Source of the DNA: JACVRW01 sp963716215 | GTDB lineage: Bacteria; Actinomycetota; Thermoleophilia; Solirubrobacterales; Thermoleophilaceae | NCBI GenBank assembly: GCA_963716215.1 | Contig: OY970298.1 | Span: 1,612,001-1,676,000, forward strand | Direction of reading: 5' to 3' | Length of the DNA: 64,000 bases | Part shown: positions 27,446-35,363 of the stretch, in pieces | Numbering within the stretch: position 1 is the stretch's first letter | Layout: each line of letters opens with the position of its first letter | The notes under the pieces: model-generated | What the model saw: only the letters and a program-made list of their open reading frames with translations | What the model was told of the DNA's origin: nothing | Databases searched by the model: none | Program-made: the position numbers and the translations under genes

Positions 27446-28954
27446 CTAACCCCGGGCGTTCCGCAAAGTTGCGCTGCGGCGCGTGAGCAGGGGCGCGGGG
27501 CGGTAGCGCTCTTCGCGGCGCTCGAACCAGAGGCCGTCGAGCACGGCCATCACGTGCTCCACCCCGATCTCCTCGCCCCATGCGACCGGGCCGCGCGGAT
27601 GGCCGAGGCCGAGCAGCATCCCGGTGTCCACGTCCTCCGCGGAGCCGACGCCCTCGCCGATCGCGAACCATGCCTCGTTCACCAGCTGGCAGACGATCCG
27701 TCCCAGCACCAGGCCGGGCGCGTCCTCCACCCACTCCGCCACGAAGCCGAGCCGCGCGAAGAACTGCTCGGCCGCCTCGGCCGCGAAGGACTGGGTGGTG
27801 GGCAGCTTGGTCAGCTCCACGAGCTGGGCGAGCGGCGCCAGCAGGTGGAACCCCACGGCGCCGGGCTCGCCGCGCGACGCGAGGCTGCCCGACGCGCACA
27901 GCGCCACCAGCGGCGCGCCACCGGGCGGGTGCTCGGCCGCGGTCGCCCCGGCGTCCACGACCAACTCGGCCGGGCCGCCCTCGCGCAGCTCGTAGCCCGC
28001 CTCGCGGGCGCGCTCGCGCAGGCCGTCGGCGACAGGGCCGTCGCCCAGGATCGTGACGAGCGTGCCCGCACCGCCGCCGGTCTGGGGCGGCTCCGGGTCC
28101 TGGTCGCGGTACGAGCCGTCCTCGGCGTACTCGTAGTAGCCGCGCCCGGTCTTGCGGCCCAGCCGTCCCGCGTCGACCATGCGCGCCTGAATCGGGCTGG
28201 GGCGCCAGCGGGGCTCCCCGAACGACAGCTCCGTGAACGACTTGGCGACCGCGAAGCCCACGTCGATGCCGACCAAATCCATCAGCTCGAACGGCCCCAT
28301 CCTGAAGCCGCCGCCCATCCTGCAGATGCGGTCGATCTGCTCGTGCGTGGCCACCCGCTCGGCGAGCAGCCGCAGCCCCTCGCCGCTGAACGGACGCCCG
28401 CAACGGTTCACCAGGAAGCCCGGGCCGTCCGCGGCCAGGATCACCCGCTTGCCCATCGCCTCCCCGGCGTCGCGGGCGAGCTCGAGGGCGCGGTCGCTCG
28501 TCTGGTCGGCGCGGATCACCTCGAGCAGGTCCATCAGCGGGGGCGGGTTGAAGAAGTGCATGCCCACGACGTTCTCGGGGTGCTCCGCCGCGCCGGCCAG
28601 CGAGGTCACCGGGATCGAGCTGGTGTTGGTGGCCAGCACGACGTCCGGTCCGCACGCCGCCGACAGCGCCTGGAACAGCTCGCGCTTCAGGTCGGGCCGC
28701 TCCGGCGCAGCCTCGATCACGAGCTCGCAGCCGCCCAGACCCTCCAGCGTCGAGGCGGTCTCGAGCAGCCCGGCCGCCGCCTCGTCCACCCGGCCCTTGG
28801 CGGCCCAGCGCTCCAGCCCGTCGAGAGCACGCCGCTCGCCGGCTTCGAGCGCCTCCTCCAGCGGGTCGTGCAGGAGGGTGCGGAAGCCGGCCGCGCAGCC
28901 GAGTTGGGCGATTCCGGAGCCCATCGTGCCGGCACCGACGACCCCGAGGATCAC
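27446..28954 (-). CDS. 3-hydroxyacyl-CoA dehydrogenase (long, PaaH-like)
   Basis: A 502-residue NAD-dependent dehydrogenase of beta-oxidation. The Rossmann motif is GVVGAGTMGSGIA at the N-terminus. NTSSIPVTSLA, HFFNPPPLM and the C-terminal domain GGGFRMGPFELMDLVG are present. A second degenerate C-terminal domain (GLVLGRIVCQLVNEAWF, GLGHPRGPVAWGEE) gives the long form seen in PaaH/FadB2 relatives. GTG 28954 overlaps the hydratase stop (GTGA). It oxidises 3-hydroxyacyl-CoA to 3-ketoacyl-CoA. Confidence 0.93.
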   Translation of the reverse strand: MILGVVGAGTMGSGIAQLGCAAGFRTLLHDPLEEALEAGERRALDGLERWAAKGRVDEAAAGLLETASTLEGLGGCELVIEAAPERPDLKRELFQALSAACGPDVVLATNTSSIPVTSLAGAAEHPENVVGMHFFNPPPLMDLLEVIRADQTSDRALELARDAGEAMGKRVILAADGPGFLVNRCGRPFSGEGLRLLAERVATHEQIDRICRMGGGFRMGPFELMDLVGIDVGFAVAKSFTELSFGEPRWRPSPIQARMVDAGRLGRKTGRGYYEYAEDGSYRDQDPEPPQTGGGAGTLVTILGDGPVADGLRERAREAGYELREGGPAELVVDAGATAAEHPPGGAPLVALCASGSLASRGEPGAVGFHLLAPLAQLVELTKLPTTQSFAAEAAEQFFARLGFVAEWVEDAPGLVLGRIVCQLVNEAWFAIGEGVGSAEDVDTGMLLGLGHPRGPVAWGEEIGVEHVMAVLDGLWFERREERYRPAPLLTRRSATLRNARG

Positions 28955-29718
28955 CGTCCGCGGAACTCCGGCTTGCGCTTCTCGACGAACGCGGTCATGC
29001 CCTCCACCCGGTCCTCGGTGGCCATCGCCAGCTCGAACAGGCGACGCTCGGCTTCGAGCCCTGCGCTGAGCGCCATCTCGTCCGCCGCGAGCACGGCCTG
29101 CTTGCCCAGCCGCACCGCCAGCGGCGGCCGGCTGGCCACCACGCCGGCCAGCTCCAGCGCCGCGTCGAGCCAGCCGTCGGGCGGCGCGACGCGATTGACG
29201 ATCCCGAGTCGCTCGGCCTCGAGCGCGTCGATGCGGCGCCCGGTCAGCACCAGCTCCATCGCCCGCTGCTTGCCGATCACGCGCGCCAGCCGCTGCGTTC
29301 CGCCGCCGCCGGGAATGATCCCCAGCAGGATCTCCGGCTGGCCGAACTCGGCCGACTCGGAGGCGACGATCATGTCGCAGGCGAGCGCGAGCTCGCAGCC
29401 GCCGCCGAGCGCGTAGCCGGACACGGCCGCCACGAGCGGGGTGCGCACGCGCGCCAGGCGCGGCCAGAACCGCGCCGACGGCGAGACCAGCGCCTCCTGG
29501 AAGCTGCGCTGGGCCATCGCCTTGATGTCCGCGCCGGCGGCGAACCACTCGTCGCCGCCCGCGATCACGATGCAGCCGACCTCGGGGTCGTCGTCCCAGC
29601 GCTCCAGCACGGACCCGAGCTCCTCCATCAGGTCGGGCGACAGCGCGTTGCGCGCTTCCGGCCGGTTCAGCTGCGCGAGCCCCACAGCCCCGCGGGTCTC
29701 GGCGGCGATCAGGCTCAA
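28951..29718 (-). CDS. Enoyl-CoA hydratase
   Basis: A 255-residue crotonase from TTG 29718, which overlaps the stop of the acyl-CoA dehydrogenase gene (TTGA). The oxyanion-hole segment FAAGADIKAM and the catalytic-glutamate region GGGCELALACD and PEILLGIIPGGGGTQRL are complete, so hydration of trans-2-enoyl-CoA is expected. It is the second step of the beta-oxidation set in this operon. A second crotonase gene lies at the left window edge. Confidence 0.93.
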   Translation of the reverse strand: MSLIAAETRGAVGLAQLNRPEARNALSPDLMEELGSVLERWDDDPEVGCIVIAGGDEWFAAGADIKAMAQRSFQEALVSPSARFWPRLARVRTPLVAAVSGYALGGGCELALACDMIVASESAEFGQPEILLGIIPGGGGTQRLARVIGKQRAMELVLTGRRIDALEAERLGIVNRVAPPDGWLDAALELAGVVASRPPLAVRLGKQAVLAADEMALSAGLEAERRLFELAMATEDRVEGMTAFVEKRKPEFRGR

Positions 29719-30875
29719 GGCACCAGCGCGTTCACGCCTGTGTAGGCGCGCCCGATGATCAGCTTCTGGATCTGGGACGTGCCCTCGTAGAGCGTGGTCA
29801 CCCGCGCGTCGCGCAGGTAGCGCTCCACCGGATAGTCGTCCACGTAGCCGGATCCGCCGTGCACCTGGATCGCGCGGTCCGCGCAGGCCACGGCGGCCTC
29901 GGTGGCGTACAGCTTCGCGATCGAGGTCTCGGTCGTGCTCGGCTTGCCCTGATCCTTGAGCCAGCCGGCCCGCCACACCAGCCCGCGCGCCGCCTCGGTC
30001 TGGACGACCATGTCGGCGATCATCTCCTGCACGAGCTGGAACGAGGCGATCGGGCGGTCGAACTGCGTGCGCTCCTTGGAGTAGGCGATCGAGGCGTCGA
30101 GCGAGCCCTGGCAGATGCCGACGCAGCCGGCGGCGACGCTGTAGCGGCCGGAGTCGAGCGCGCTCATCGCGATCTTGAAGCCCTCCCCGATCTCGCCCAT
30201 CAGCGCGGTGTCCGGCACCTCAACGCCGTCCAGCGACAGCTCGGCCGTGTCCGACCCCTTGAGGCCCAACTTGCCGTGGATCTCCTGGCTCGAGAAGCCG
30301 TCCGAGTCGGTCGGCACGAGGAAGCAGGCCAGCCCCTTGTGCTTCAACTCGGGGTCGGTCTGCGCGAAGATCATCGCGAGCTTGGCGTAGTTGCCGAGCG
30401 AGATCCACATCTTGCCGCCGTTGATGCGCCACCCGCCGTCGATCTTCTCCGCCCGGGTCTTGAGGTTCGATGCGTCCGAGCCGGTGTCGGGCTCGGTCAG
30501 GCCGAAGCAGCCGAGGCTTTCGCCGGAGCACAGCTGCGGCAGCCACTCCTGCTTCTGCTCCTCCGTACCCCAGCGGACGATCGAGGAGCACACCAGCGAC
30601 GTGACCACCGAGACCACGGTGCGCATCGCCGAACAGCCGCGGCCGACCTCCTCCACGATCAGCGCGTAAGTGCGGTAGTCCACGCCGCGGCCGCCGTACT
30701 GCTCGGGCACGATCGCCCCGAGGAAGCCCATGTCGGCGATCTTCTGGACGAGCTCGGTGTCGAAATGCTCGTTGCGGTCGTTCTCGCGCGCGCGAGGCAC
30801 GATCTCGCCGTCGGTGAACTCGCGCGCCGTCTCGCGGATCAGTCGTTGTTCGTCGGTCAGCTCGAAATCGATCAT
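29715..30875 (-). CDS. Acyl-CoA dehydrogenase
   Basis: A 386-residue FAD enzyme that makes trans-2-enoyl-CoA and passes electrons to ETF. Motifs are GLTEPDTGSDASNLKTRA, WISLGN and the C-terminal YEGTSQIQKLIIGR, with the likely catalytic base Glu in that segment as in short/medium-chain enzymes. Chain-length preference cannot be read. It lies 13 nt downstream of the thiolase gene. Confidence 0.95.
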   Translation of the reverse strand: MIDFELTDEQRLIRETAREFTDGEIVPRARENDRNEHFDTELVQKIADMGFLGAIVPEQYGGRGVDYRTYALIVEEVGRGCSAMRTVVSVVTSLVCSSIVRWGTEEQKQEWLPQLCSGESLGCFGLTEPDTGSDASNLKTRAEKIDGGWRINGGKMWISLGNYAKLAMIFAQTDPELKHKGLACFLVPTDSDGFSSQEIHGKLGLKGSDTAELSLDGVEVPDTALMGEIGEGFKIAMSALDSGRYSVAAGCVGICQGSLDASIAYSKERTQFDRPIASFQLVQEMIADMVVQTEAARGLVWRAGWLKDQGKPSTTETSIAKLYATEAAVACADRAIQVHGGSGYVDDYPVERYLRDARVTTLYEGTSQIQKLIIGRAYTGVNALVP

Positions 30876-30888
30876 GTGCAGGCCGAGT

Positions 30889-32094
30889 CTAAGCCGCGGG
30901 GTTCTCGATCACGGCGGCGAGGCCCTGGCCCACGCCGATGCACATCGTCACGAGGCCGTAGCGGCCGCCGCGCCGGCGTAGTTCGTGGGCGAGCGTGCCG
31001 AGCAGTCGGGCGCCTGAGCAGCCCAGCGGATGGCCGAGCGCGATGGCGCCGCCGTTGACGTTGAGCTTGTCGTGGTCGATGCCGAGCTCGCGCATCGAGG
31101 CGAGCGCCTGCGACGCGAACGCCTCGTTCAGCTCGACCAGGTCGAGGTCCTCGACCGTGAGTCCGGCCCGGTCGAGCGCCTTGCGCGAGGCCGGCACCGG
31201 CCCGATCCCCATGTAGCCGGGATCGACACCCGCGGAGCCGGAGGCGACGATACGGGCCAACGGCTCCTTCCCGAGCTCCTGGGCGCGCTCGGCGCTGGCC
31301 AGTACGACACAGGCCGCGCCGTCGTTGAGCGACGAAGAGTTGCCGGCCGTGACGGTGCCGCCCTCGCGGAAGATCGGCTTGAGCCGCGCCAGCCGCTCGA
31401 GCGTGGTGTCCGGCCGCGGCCCCTCGTCCGCGTGCACGGTCACAGGCTCGCCCTTTGGCTGAGGCACGTCGACCGTGACGAGCTCGTCGTCGAAGCGCCC
31501 GGCCTCGGCCGCGGCCACCGCGCGCCGGTGGGACTCGAGCGCGAACGCGTCCTGGTCCTCGCGCGAGACGCCGTAGCGCTCCGCCACGTTCTCACCCGTC
31601 TCGCCCATCGACTCGGTGGAGTGGCTCTCGGCCATCCGCGGGTTGACGAACCGCCAGCCGAGCGTGGTGTCCACCAGCTCGACGTTCCCGCGCGGGAAGC
31701 CGCGCTCGGGCTTGAGCGCGGCGAGCGGCGCCCGCGTCATCGACTCAACGCCGGCGGCCAGCACGAGGTCGGCCTCGCCCAGCTTCAGCATCCGGCTGCC
31801 CTGAACCGCCGCCTCGAGGCCCGACGCGCAGAGGCGGTTGACCGTCACTCCGGGCACCTCCTCGGGCAGCCCTGCGAGCAGGCTGGCCATGCGGGCGACG
31901 TTTCGGTTGTCCTCGCCGGCCTGGTTGGCACAGCCCATGTAGACCTCGTCGACCGAGTCGGGCGGAAGCCCGTTGCGCTCGACCGCGGCGCGCACCACGT
32001 GGGCGGCGAGATCGTCGGGTCGGACGCCTGCGAGCATGCCTCCGTAGCGGCCGATCGGGGTCCTGAGTGCGTCGACAATCACGGCGTCGGTCAT
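30889..32094 (-). CDS. Acetyl-CoA acyltransferase (thiolase)
   Basis: A 401-residue thiolase. The acyl-accepting Cys lies in NRLCASGLEA (about residue 89). The C-terminal His and Cys lie in NGGAIALGHPLGCSGAR and TMCIGVGQG. It closes the beta-oxidation cycle by releasing acetyl-CoA. It is the first gene of the operon, and ATG 32094 follows minus-strand TACGCT by 8 nt. The similarity fits both fatty-acid and adipyl-type thiolases. Confidence 0.95.
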   Translation of the reverse strand: MTDAVIVDALRTPIGRYGGMLAGVRPDDLAAHVVRAAVERNGLPPDSVDEVYMGCANQAGEDNRNVARMASLLAGLPEEVPGVTVNRLCASGLEAAVQGSRMLKLGEADLVLAAGVESMTRAPLAALKPERGFPRGNVELVDTTLGWRFVNPRMAESHSTESMGETGENVAERYGVSREDQDAFALESHRRAVAAAEAGRFDDELVTVDVPQPKGEPVTVHADEGPRPDTTLERLARLKPIFREGGTVTAGNSSSLNDGAACVVLASAERAQELGKEPLARIVASGSAGVDPGYMGIGPVPASRKALDRAGLTVEDLDLVELNEAFASQALASMRELGIDHDKLNVNGGAIALGHPLGCSGARLLGTLAHELRRRGGRYGLVTMCIGVGQGLAAVIENPAA

Positions 32095-32102
32095 GGCCGA
32101 GG

Positions 32103-32112
32103 AGCGTACACT
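32103..32112. promoter_or_regulatory. Bidirectional -10 pair for thiolase operon and small membrane protein
   Basis: AGCGTACACT contains TACGCT on the minus strand (8 nt before ATG 32094) and TACACT on the plus strand (32107-32112). They share the central TA. It has the same layout as 2091-2100. Confidence 0.5.
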
Positions 32113-32133
32113 CGCCGGATCGACGAGTTCGCG

Positions 32134-32424
32134 GTGTTCGTGCTGTTCGGCTTCATCGTCGCCATCGGGATCCTGCTCGCGCTCGGCAAGTGGTACCCCG
32201 GCTCGGGCGCCGAGCAGGTGGACTGGCGTCCCACGCGATCGCCCGAGGTCGAGGCGGAGCTGGAGCTCGACGACGTGGACCAGATGCTCGAGGCGCAGAA
32301 CGCGCGACGCCGCGCGAGTGGGCGGCCCGAGCGCACCGAGGAGGACGTGCGCATCCAGGTCGCCGAGGACGAGCGCTGGCGCGAGGAGCTGCGCCGGCGC
32401 GTGCGCGAGGCGGACGAGGGCTAG
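32134..32424 (+). CDS. Small single-span membrane protein
   Basis: About 96 residues from GTG 32134: an N-terminal membrane segment (VFVLFGFIVAIGILLALGKW) and a strongly charged, helical cytoplasmic tail. The start is uncertain. No ATG, GTG or TTG lies between the TACACT hexamer and 32134, so the transcript would have a leader of about 15 nt. No known family was recognised. It is followed 11 nt later by the Rossmann protein, so the two are probably co-transcribed. Confidence 0.6.
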   Translation: MFVLFGFIVAIGILLALGKWYPGSGAEQVDWRPTRSPEVEAELELDDVDQMLEAQNARRRASGRPERTEEDVRIQVAEDERWREELRRRVREADEG

Positions 32425-32435
32425 GCCGCATCCGG

Positions 32436-32915
32436 ATGGCGCGGGTGCTGATCGTCGGCTGCGGCTGCCGCGGCCGGGCGCTTGCGCAGGCGCTGCGCGC
32501 GCACGGGCACGCTGCGCGCGGGACGACGCGCGACGCGGCCGGCCTGTCGGCGATCGAGGCGGCGGGAGCGGAGGCGGTGGTGGCCGACCCGGACCGGCTC
32601 GGGACGATCATGACCCAGCTGGCCGGCGTGACGGCGATCTGCTGGCTGATGGGGAGCGCGACCGGAGCGAGCGCGGCCGATCTGCACGGGCCGCGCCTCG
32701 AGACGCTGCTGGAGCGCCTGGTCGACACCCCGGTGCGCGGGATCGCCTACGAGGCGTCGGGCACCGTGGAGCCGCGACTGCTGGCGCAGGGTGCGATCGC
32801 GGTGCGGGCCGCGGCGGAGCGGTGGCGGATGCCCACCGAGGTGGTCGAGGCGGATCCCACGGACCACGCCGCCTGGCTGGCGGCGATGGAGGCCGCGGTC
32901 GGCCGGCTGCTCTAG
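32436..32915 (+). CDS. Rossmann-fold NAD(P)-binding protein
   Basis: A 159-residue protein beginning ARVLIVGCGCRGRALAQAL, a dinucleotide-binding loop like that of NAD-dependent epimerases (YeeZ-like). It lacks most of the normal C-terminal domain of that family, so it may be a truncated epimerase or a small NAD-binding regulator. Its stop overlaps the stop of the convergent sigma/anti-sigma-like gene by 4 nt. Confidence 0.65.
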   Translation: MARVLIVGCGCRGRALAQALRAHGHAARGTTRDAAGLSAIEAAGAEAVVADPDRLGTIMTQLAGVTAICWLMGSATGASAADLHGPRLETLLERLVDTPVRGIAYEASGTVEPRLLAQGAIAVRAAAERWRMPTEVVEADPTDHAAWLAAMEAAVGRLL

Positions 32916-33532
32916 AGCTGGGCGCCGAGCGCGCCGGCCAGGGCGAGCGCCAGCGCGGCAAGGGCCAGCACGACGGCGACCGCGATCATCAGGTTCCACG
33001 AGGCGACGGTCGCCAACTCCCGCCGCGGACGGCGGACCGGCAGGGGCGTGGGCTCGATTACGGCCAGTTGCGGCTCGGGCTTGGGTTCGTCCTGCGGGGT
33101 AGGGGCGGGGGCGACGCCGCCGACCAGCGCGTCGGTGGCCTGCACGAGGCGAAGCTCGTGCTCGACGCAGCGCGGACAGTTGCGGAGGTGCACGTCGAGG
33201 CGCGGCTCGTCGCGCTCGGCCAGGGCGTCGTCGATGCGATCCGAGATCAGGCGCTCGGCGCGCTCGCACCAGCCGCTGCCCGGCAGCGGCGACACGGTGC
33301 GCCGCAGCTCCTTGCGGGCGCGGGCGAGCAGCGCGGACAGCTCCTGGGCGTCGACCTGGAGGCGCAGCGCGACCTGCGCGCGCGGCATGCCGGCCACCGC
33401 GGCGAGCGCCAGGGCGGTCCGCTCGCGCTCGCCGAGGCCGGGGAGGGCCGCGGCGACGAGGGCCACAGCGGCGGGGTCCGAGATCGGTCCGCTCGGGCGG
33501 GCCGGAACGGGACGAAGGGGGGCGCGTTCCAT
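32912..33532 (-). CDS. Sigma-region-4 / zinc-finger / membrane protein
   Basis: A 206-residue protein. Residues about 25-75 (GLGERERTALALAAVAG... ARARKELRRT) match the HTH region 4 of ECF sigma factors. Residues about 85-130 contain a Cys followed by HLRNCPRC, the H-x3-C-x2-C signature of zinc-binding anti-sigma factors. A Pro-rich linker leads to a C-terminal membrane helix (about 180-200). Region 2 is absent, so it is not a normal sigma factor. It could bind a partner sigma factor or RNA polymerase at the membrane. ATG 33532 follows TATGCT by 9 nt. Confidence 0.7.
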   Translation of the reverse strand: MERAPLRPVPARPSGPISDPAAVALVAAALPGLGERERTALALAAVAGMPRAQVALRLQVDAQELSALLARARKELRRTVSPLPGSGWCERAERLISDRIDDALAERDEPRLDVHLRNCPRCVEHELRLVQATDALVGGVAPAPTPQDEPKPEPQLAVIEPTPLPVRRPRRELATVASWNLMIAVAVVLALAALALALAGALGAQL

Positions 33533-33541
33533 GCGCCCCGC

Positions 33542-33547
33542 AGCATA
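33542..33547 (-). promoter_or_regulatory. -10 element for the sigma/anti-sigma-like gene
   Basis: TATGCT on the minus strand lies 9 nt before ATG 33532. The divergent rhodanese gene starts 118 nt away. Confidence 0.45.
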
Positions 33548-33650
33548 GTTAGGCTCGTGGTCGCAAGGGACCCCGTCCGGGGACGGCAGCGTGCTAGAAA
33601 TATGGGCCAATCCCGACTGGCTTTACTGAGATTCAACTGAAGGAGCTCGC

Positions 33651-34496
33651 ATGGCCGACTATGCGAAGGACGTCCTGGTCGACACCCAGTGGGTGGAGGA
33701 CCATCTGAAAGACGACTCGATCCGCATCGTCGAGGTCGACGAGAACACCGCCCTCTATGCCGAGGCTCACATCCCCGGTGCGATCGGCTTCGACTGGAAG
33801 CGCGACCTTCAGGACCAGGTCAAGCGCGACTTCCTCGGCCCGAAGGAGTTCGGCGAGCTGTTCGGGAGCCGCGGCATCTCGAACGAGCACACGATCGTGC
33901 TCTACGGCGACCGCAACAACTGGTTCGCCGCCTACACCTACTGGTACCTCAAGTACTACGGGCACGACAACGTCAAGCTCGTCAACGGGCCGCGCGAGAA
34001 GTGGATCTCAGAGGGGCGCCCCACCAGCACCGACGTGCCGAGCTACGAGGCGCAGCAGTTCACCGCGCAGGAGGGCGACGCGGCGATCCGCGCAAAGCGC
34101 GACGAGGTGCTCGGCGCGCTCGACGCGGACACGCGCCTGGTCGACGTGCGCTCGCCACAGGAGTTCTCGGGCGAGCTGATCGCGATGGCGGGCTACGAGC
34201 AGGAGGGCGCGCAGCGCTCCGGCCACATCCCCGGCGCCGCCTCGGTCCCGTGGGCCCAGGCCGTCCAGGAGGACGGCACGTTCAAGTCCGCGGACGACCT
34301 GCGTGAGCTCTACAGCGCGAAGGGCGTCATCAACGGCAGCGACCCGATCATCGCCTACTGCCGCATCGGCGAGCGCTCGGCGCACACCTGGTTCGTCTTG
34401 CACGAGCTGCTCGGCAATGACGACGTGAAGAACTACGACGGCTCCTGGACCGAGTGGGGCAACATGGTCAACGTGCCGATCGAGAAGGACGTTTAA
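33651..34496 (+). CDS. Thiosulfate/3-mercaptopyruvate sulfurtransferase (two-domain rhodanese)
   Basis: A 281-residue protein with two rhodanese domains. The N-terminal one lacks a catalytic Cys. The C-terminal one has the active loop CRIGERSA. The loop composition fits thiosulfate sulfurtransferase (CRxGxR) better than mercaptopyruvate enzymes (CGxGVT). It transfers sulfane sulfur to cyanide or thiols in the cytoplasm. The start is supported by AAGGAG 6 nt before ATG 33651, one of the few clear Shine-Dalgarno sites here. Repeats and hairpins follow its stop. Confidence 0.92.
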   Translation: MADYAKDVLVDTQWVEDHLKDDSIRIVEVDENTALYAEAHIPGAIGFDWKRDLQDQVKRDFLGPKEFGELFGSRGISNEHTIVLYGDRNNWFAAYTYWYLKYYGHDNVKLVNGPREKWISEGRPTSTDVPSYEAQQFTAQEGDAAIRAKRDEVLGALDADTRLVDVRSPQEFSGELIAMAGYEQEGAQRSGHIPGAASVPWAQAVQEDGTFKSADDLRELYSAKGVINGSDPIIAYCRIGERSAHTWFVLHELLGNDDVKNYDGSWTEWGNMVNVPIEKDV

Positions 34497-34505
34497 CGGA
34501 GACCA

Positions 34506-34548
34506 TCTGGGGGCTCGCGCCCCCAGACCCCCGTGGCACGCTGGCCGG
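34506..34548 (+). repeat. Dispersed repeat B, copy 3, with hairpin
   Basis: A perfect 9-bp stem TCTGGGGGC-TCGC-GCCCCCAGA (34506-34527) is followed by the shared core CCGTGGCACGCTGGCCGG. It begins 10 nt after the rhodanese stop and could stop transcription, but no T-run follows. Confidence 0.8.
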
Positions 34549-34556
34549 TTGGTGGC

Positions 34557-34583
34557 GTCCGGGGGCTCGCGCCCCCAGACCCC
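34557..34583 (+). repeat. Dispersed repeat B, half copy
   Basis: The hairpin half (GGGGGC-TCGC-GCCCCC at 34561-34576, then AGACCCC) repeats the 5' half of the preceding element without the GTGGCACGCTGGCC core. Confidence 0.7.
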
Positions 34584-34604
34584 GTGCGCGCGAAAAGCGC
34601 GCAC
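34584..34604. repeat. Perfect 8-bp hairpin with GAAAA loop
   Basis: GTGCGCGC-GAAAA-GCGCGCAC is a very stable stem-loop in the gap between the convergent rhodanese and Nudix genes. No T-tract follows. Confidence 0.65.
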
Positions 34605-34687
34605 ACCTTCCGTCGCTGCGCGCTGCTGGGCGCGCTTTGCTCGCCTGACAGGACCGAATGCGCCACAGCCGCCCGCTTAGGTCGCGG

Positions 34688-34730
34688 GCGTGTCGAGTTC
34701 CCGGTGCATAAGGGGCACAACTCGACACGC
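34688..34730. repeat. 12-bp inverted repeat in the convergent gap
   Basis: The arms GCGTGTCGAGTT (34688-34699) and AACTCGACACGC (34719-34730) are perfect. An inner GTGC/GCAC pair extends the fold. It works equally on both strands and is a candidate bidirectional terminator or protein site. With the entries at 34506-34604, it accounts for most of the 307-nt gene-free stretch 34497-34803. Confidence 0.7.
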
Positions 34731-34803
34731 GCTCCGTAGCGGCCCAGGCCCCGCACACTCGATGCCACGCTAGGCGCTCGAGGCCCAGCCTCCGTCGGCC
34801 GCC

Positions 34804-35346
34804 TCAGATCAGCGGCGCCAGCCGCTCCAGCAGCGACTCCACGATCCGCGCGGTCGCTCCCCAGACCAGGTGCCCGTCCACCGTGTAGGTGGGCGTCTTG
34901 ATCGGCACGCCCTTGCGGACCAGACGCCGCATCTCGTACCCGGCCGCCAGGTCGGGCAGTGAGAACTCCAGGATCTGGGCGACCTCGGCCTCCTGGGGAT
35001 GCAGCTGGGCGGGGCGCTCGATCGTTCCGACGAACGGGAAGATCCGGTAGCCGGTTACGAACGTGCCGACCGGAGGCAGCGCGCCCTGCAGGTCGACCGC
35101 GGTGCGGGGTAGGCCGATCTCCTCCTCCGCCTCGCGCAGCGCCGTGATCCGCAGGTCCTCGTCGGGCTCGTCCTGGCGTCCGCCGGGGAACGAGATCTCG
35201 CCGGCGTGGCGGCGCAGGTCGGCGCGGCGCTCGGTGAACACCGCGGTCAGCGGGTCGCCGTAGAGGGCCACCAGGACCGCGGCGTCCTTGGTGCCGTGCG
35301 CGTCCATCGCGGCGGCCTGCTCCGGGGTCAGGAGATATTCCCTCAC
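34804..35346 (-). CDS. CoA pyrophosphatase-type Nudix hydrolase
   Basis: A 180-residue Nudix enzyme. The CoA-pyrophosphatase signature (TERRADLRRHAGEISFPGG) precedes the Nudix helix TALREAEEEIGL (about 68-79). It is predicted to split CoA or its derivatives into phosphopantetheine and 3',5'-ADP. GTG 35346 follows minus-strand GATAAT by 6 nt, so the transcript is probably leaderless. It shares a 17-nt promoter region with the nicotinamidase gene. Confidence 0.88.
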   Translation of the reverse strand: MREYLLTPEQAAAMDAHGTKDAAVLVALYGDPLTAVFTERRADLRRHAGEISFPGGRQDEPDEDLRITALREAEEEIGLPRTAVDLQGALPPVGTFVTGYRIFPFVGTIERPAQLHPQEAEVAQILEFSLPDLAAGYEMRRLVRKGVPIKTPTYTVDGHLVWGATARIVESLLERLAPLI

Positions 35347-35351
35347 CGGCC

Positions 35352-35358
35352 TATTATC
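35352..35358. promoter_or_regulatory. Shared divergent -10 for Nudix and nicotinamidase genes
   Basis: TATTAT (plus, 35352-35357) lies 6 nt before GTG 35364, and GATAAT (minus, 35358-35353) lies 6 nt before GTG 35346. Both leaderless promoters use the same seven bases, and only 17 nt separate the two coding regions. Confidence 0.6.
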
Positions 35359-35363
35359 GGGAC

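Noticed and set aside
34468..34758. Short open frames in the gap after the rhodanese gene
   Set aside because: They cover palindromic repeats in several frames on both strands, with no ribosome-binding site and no recognisable protein.
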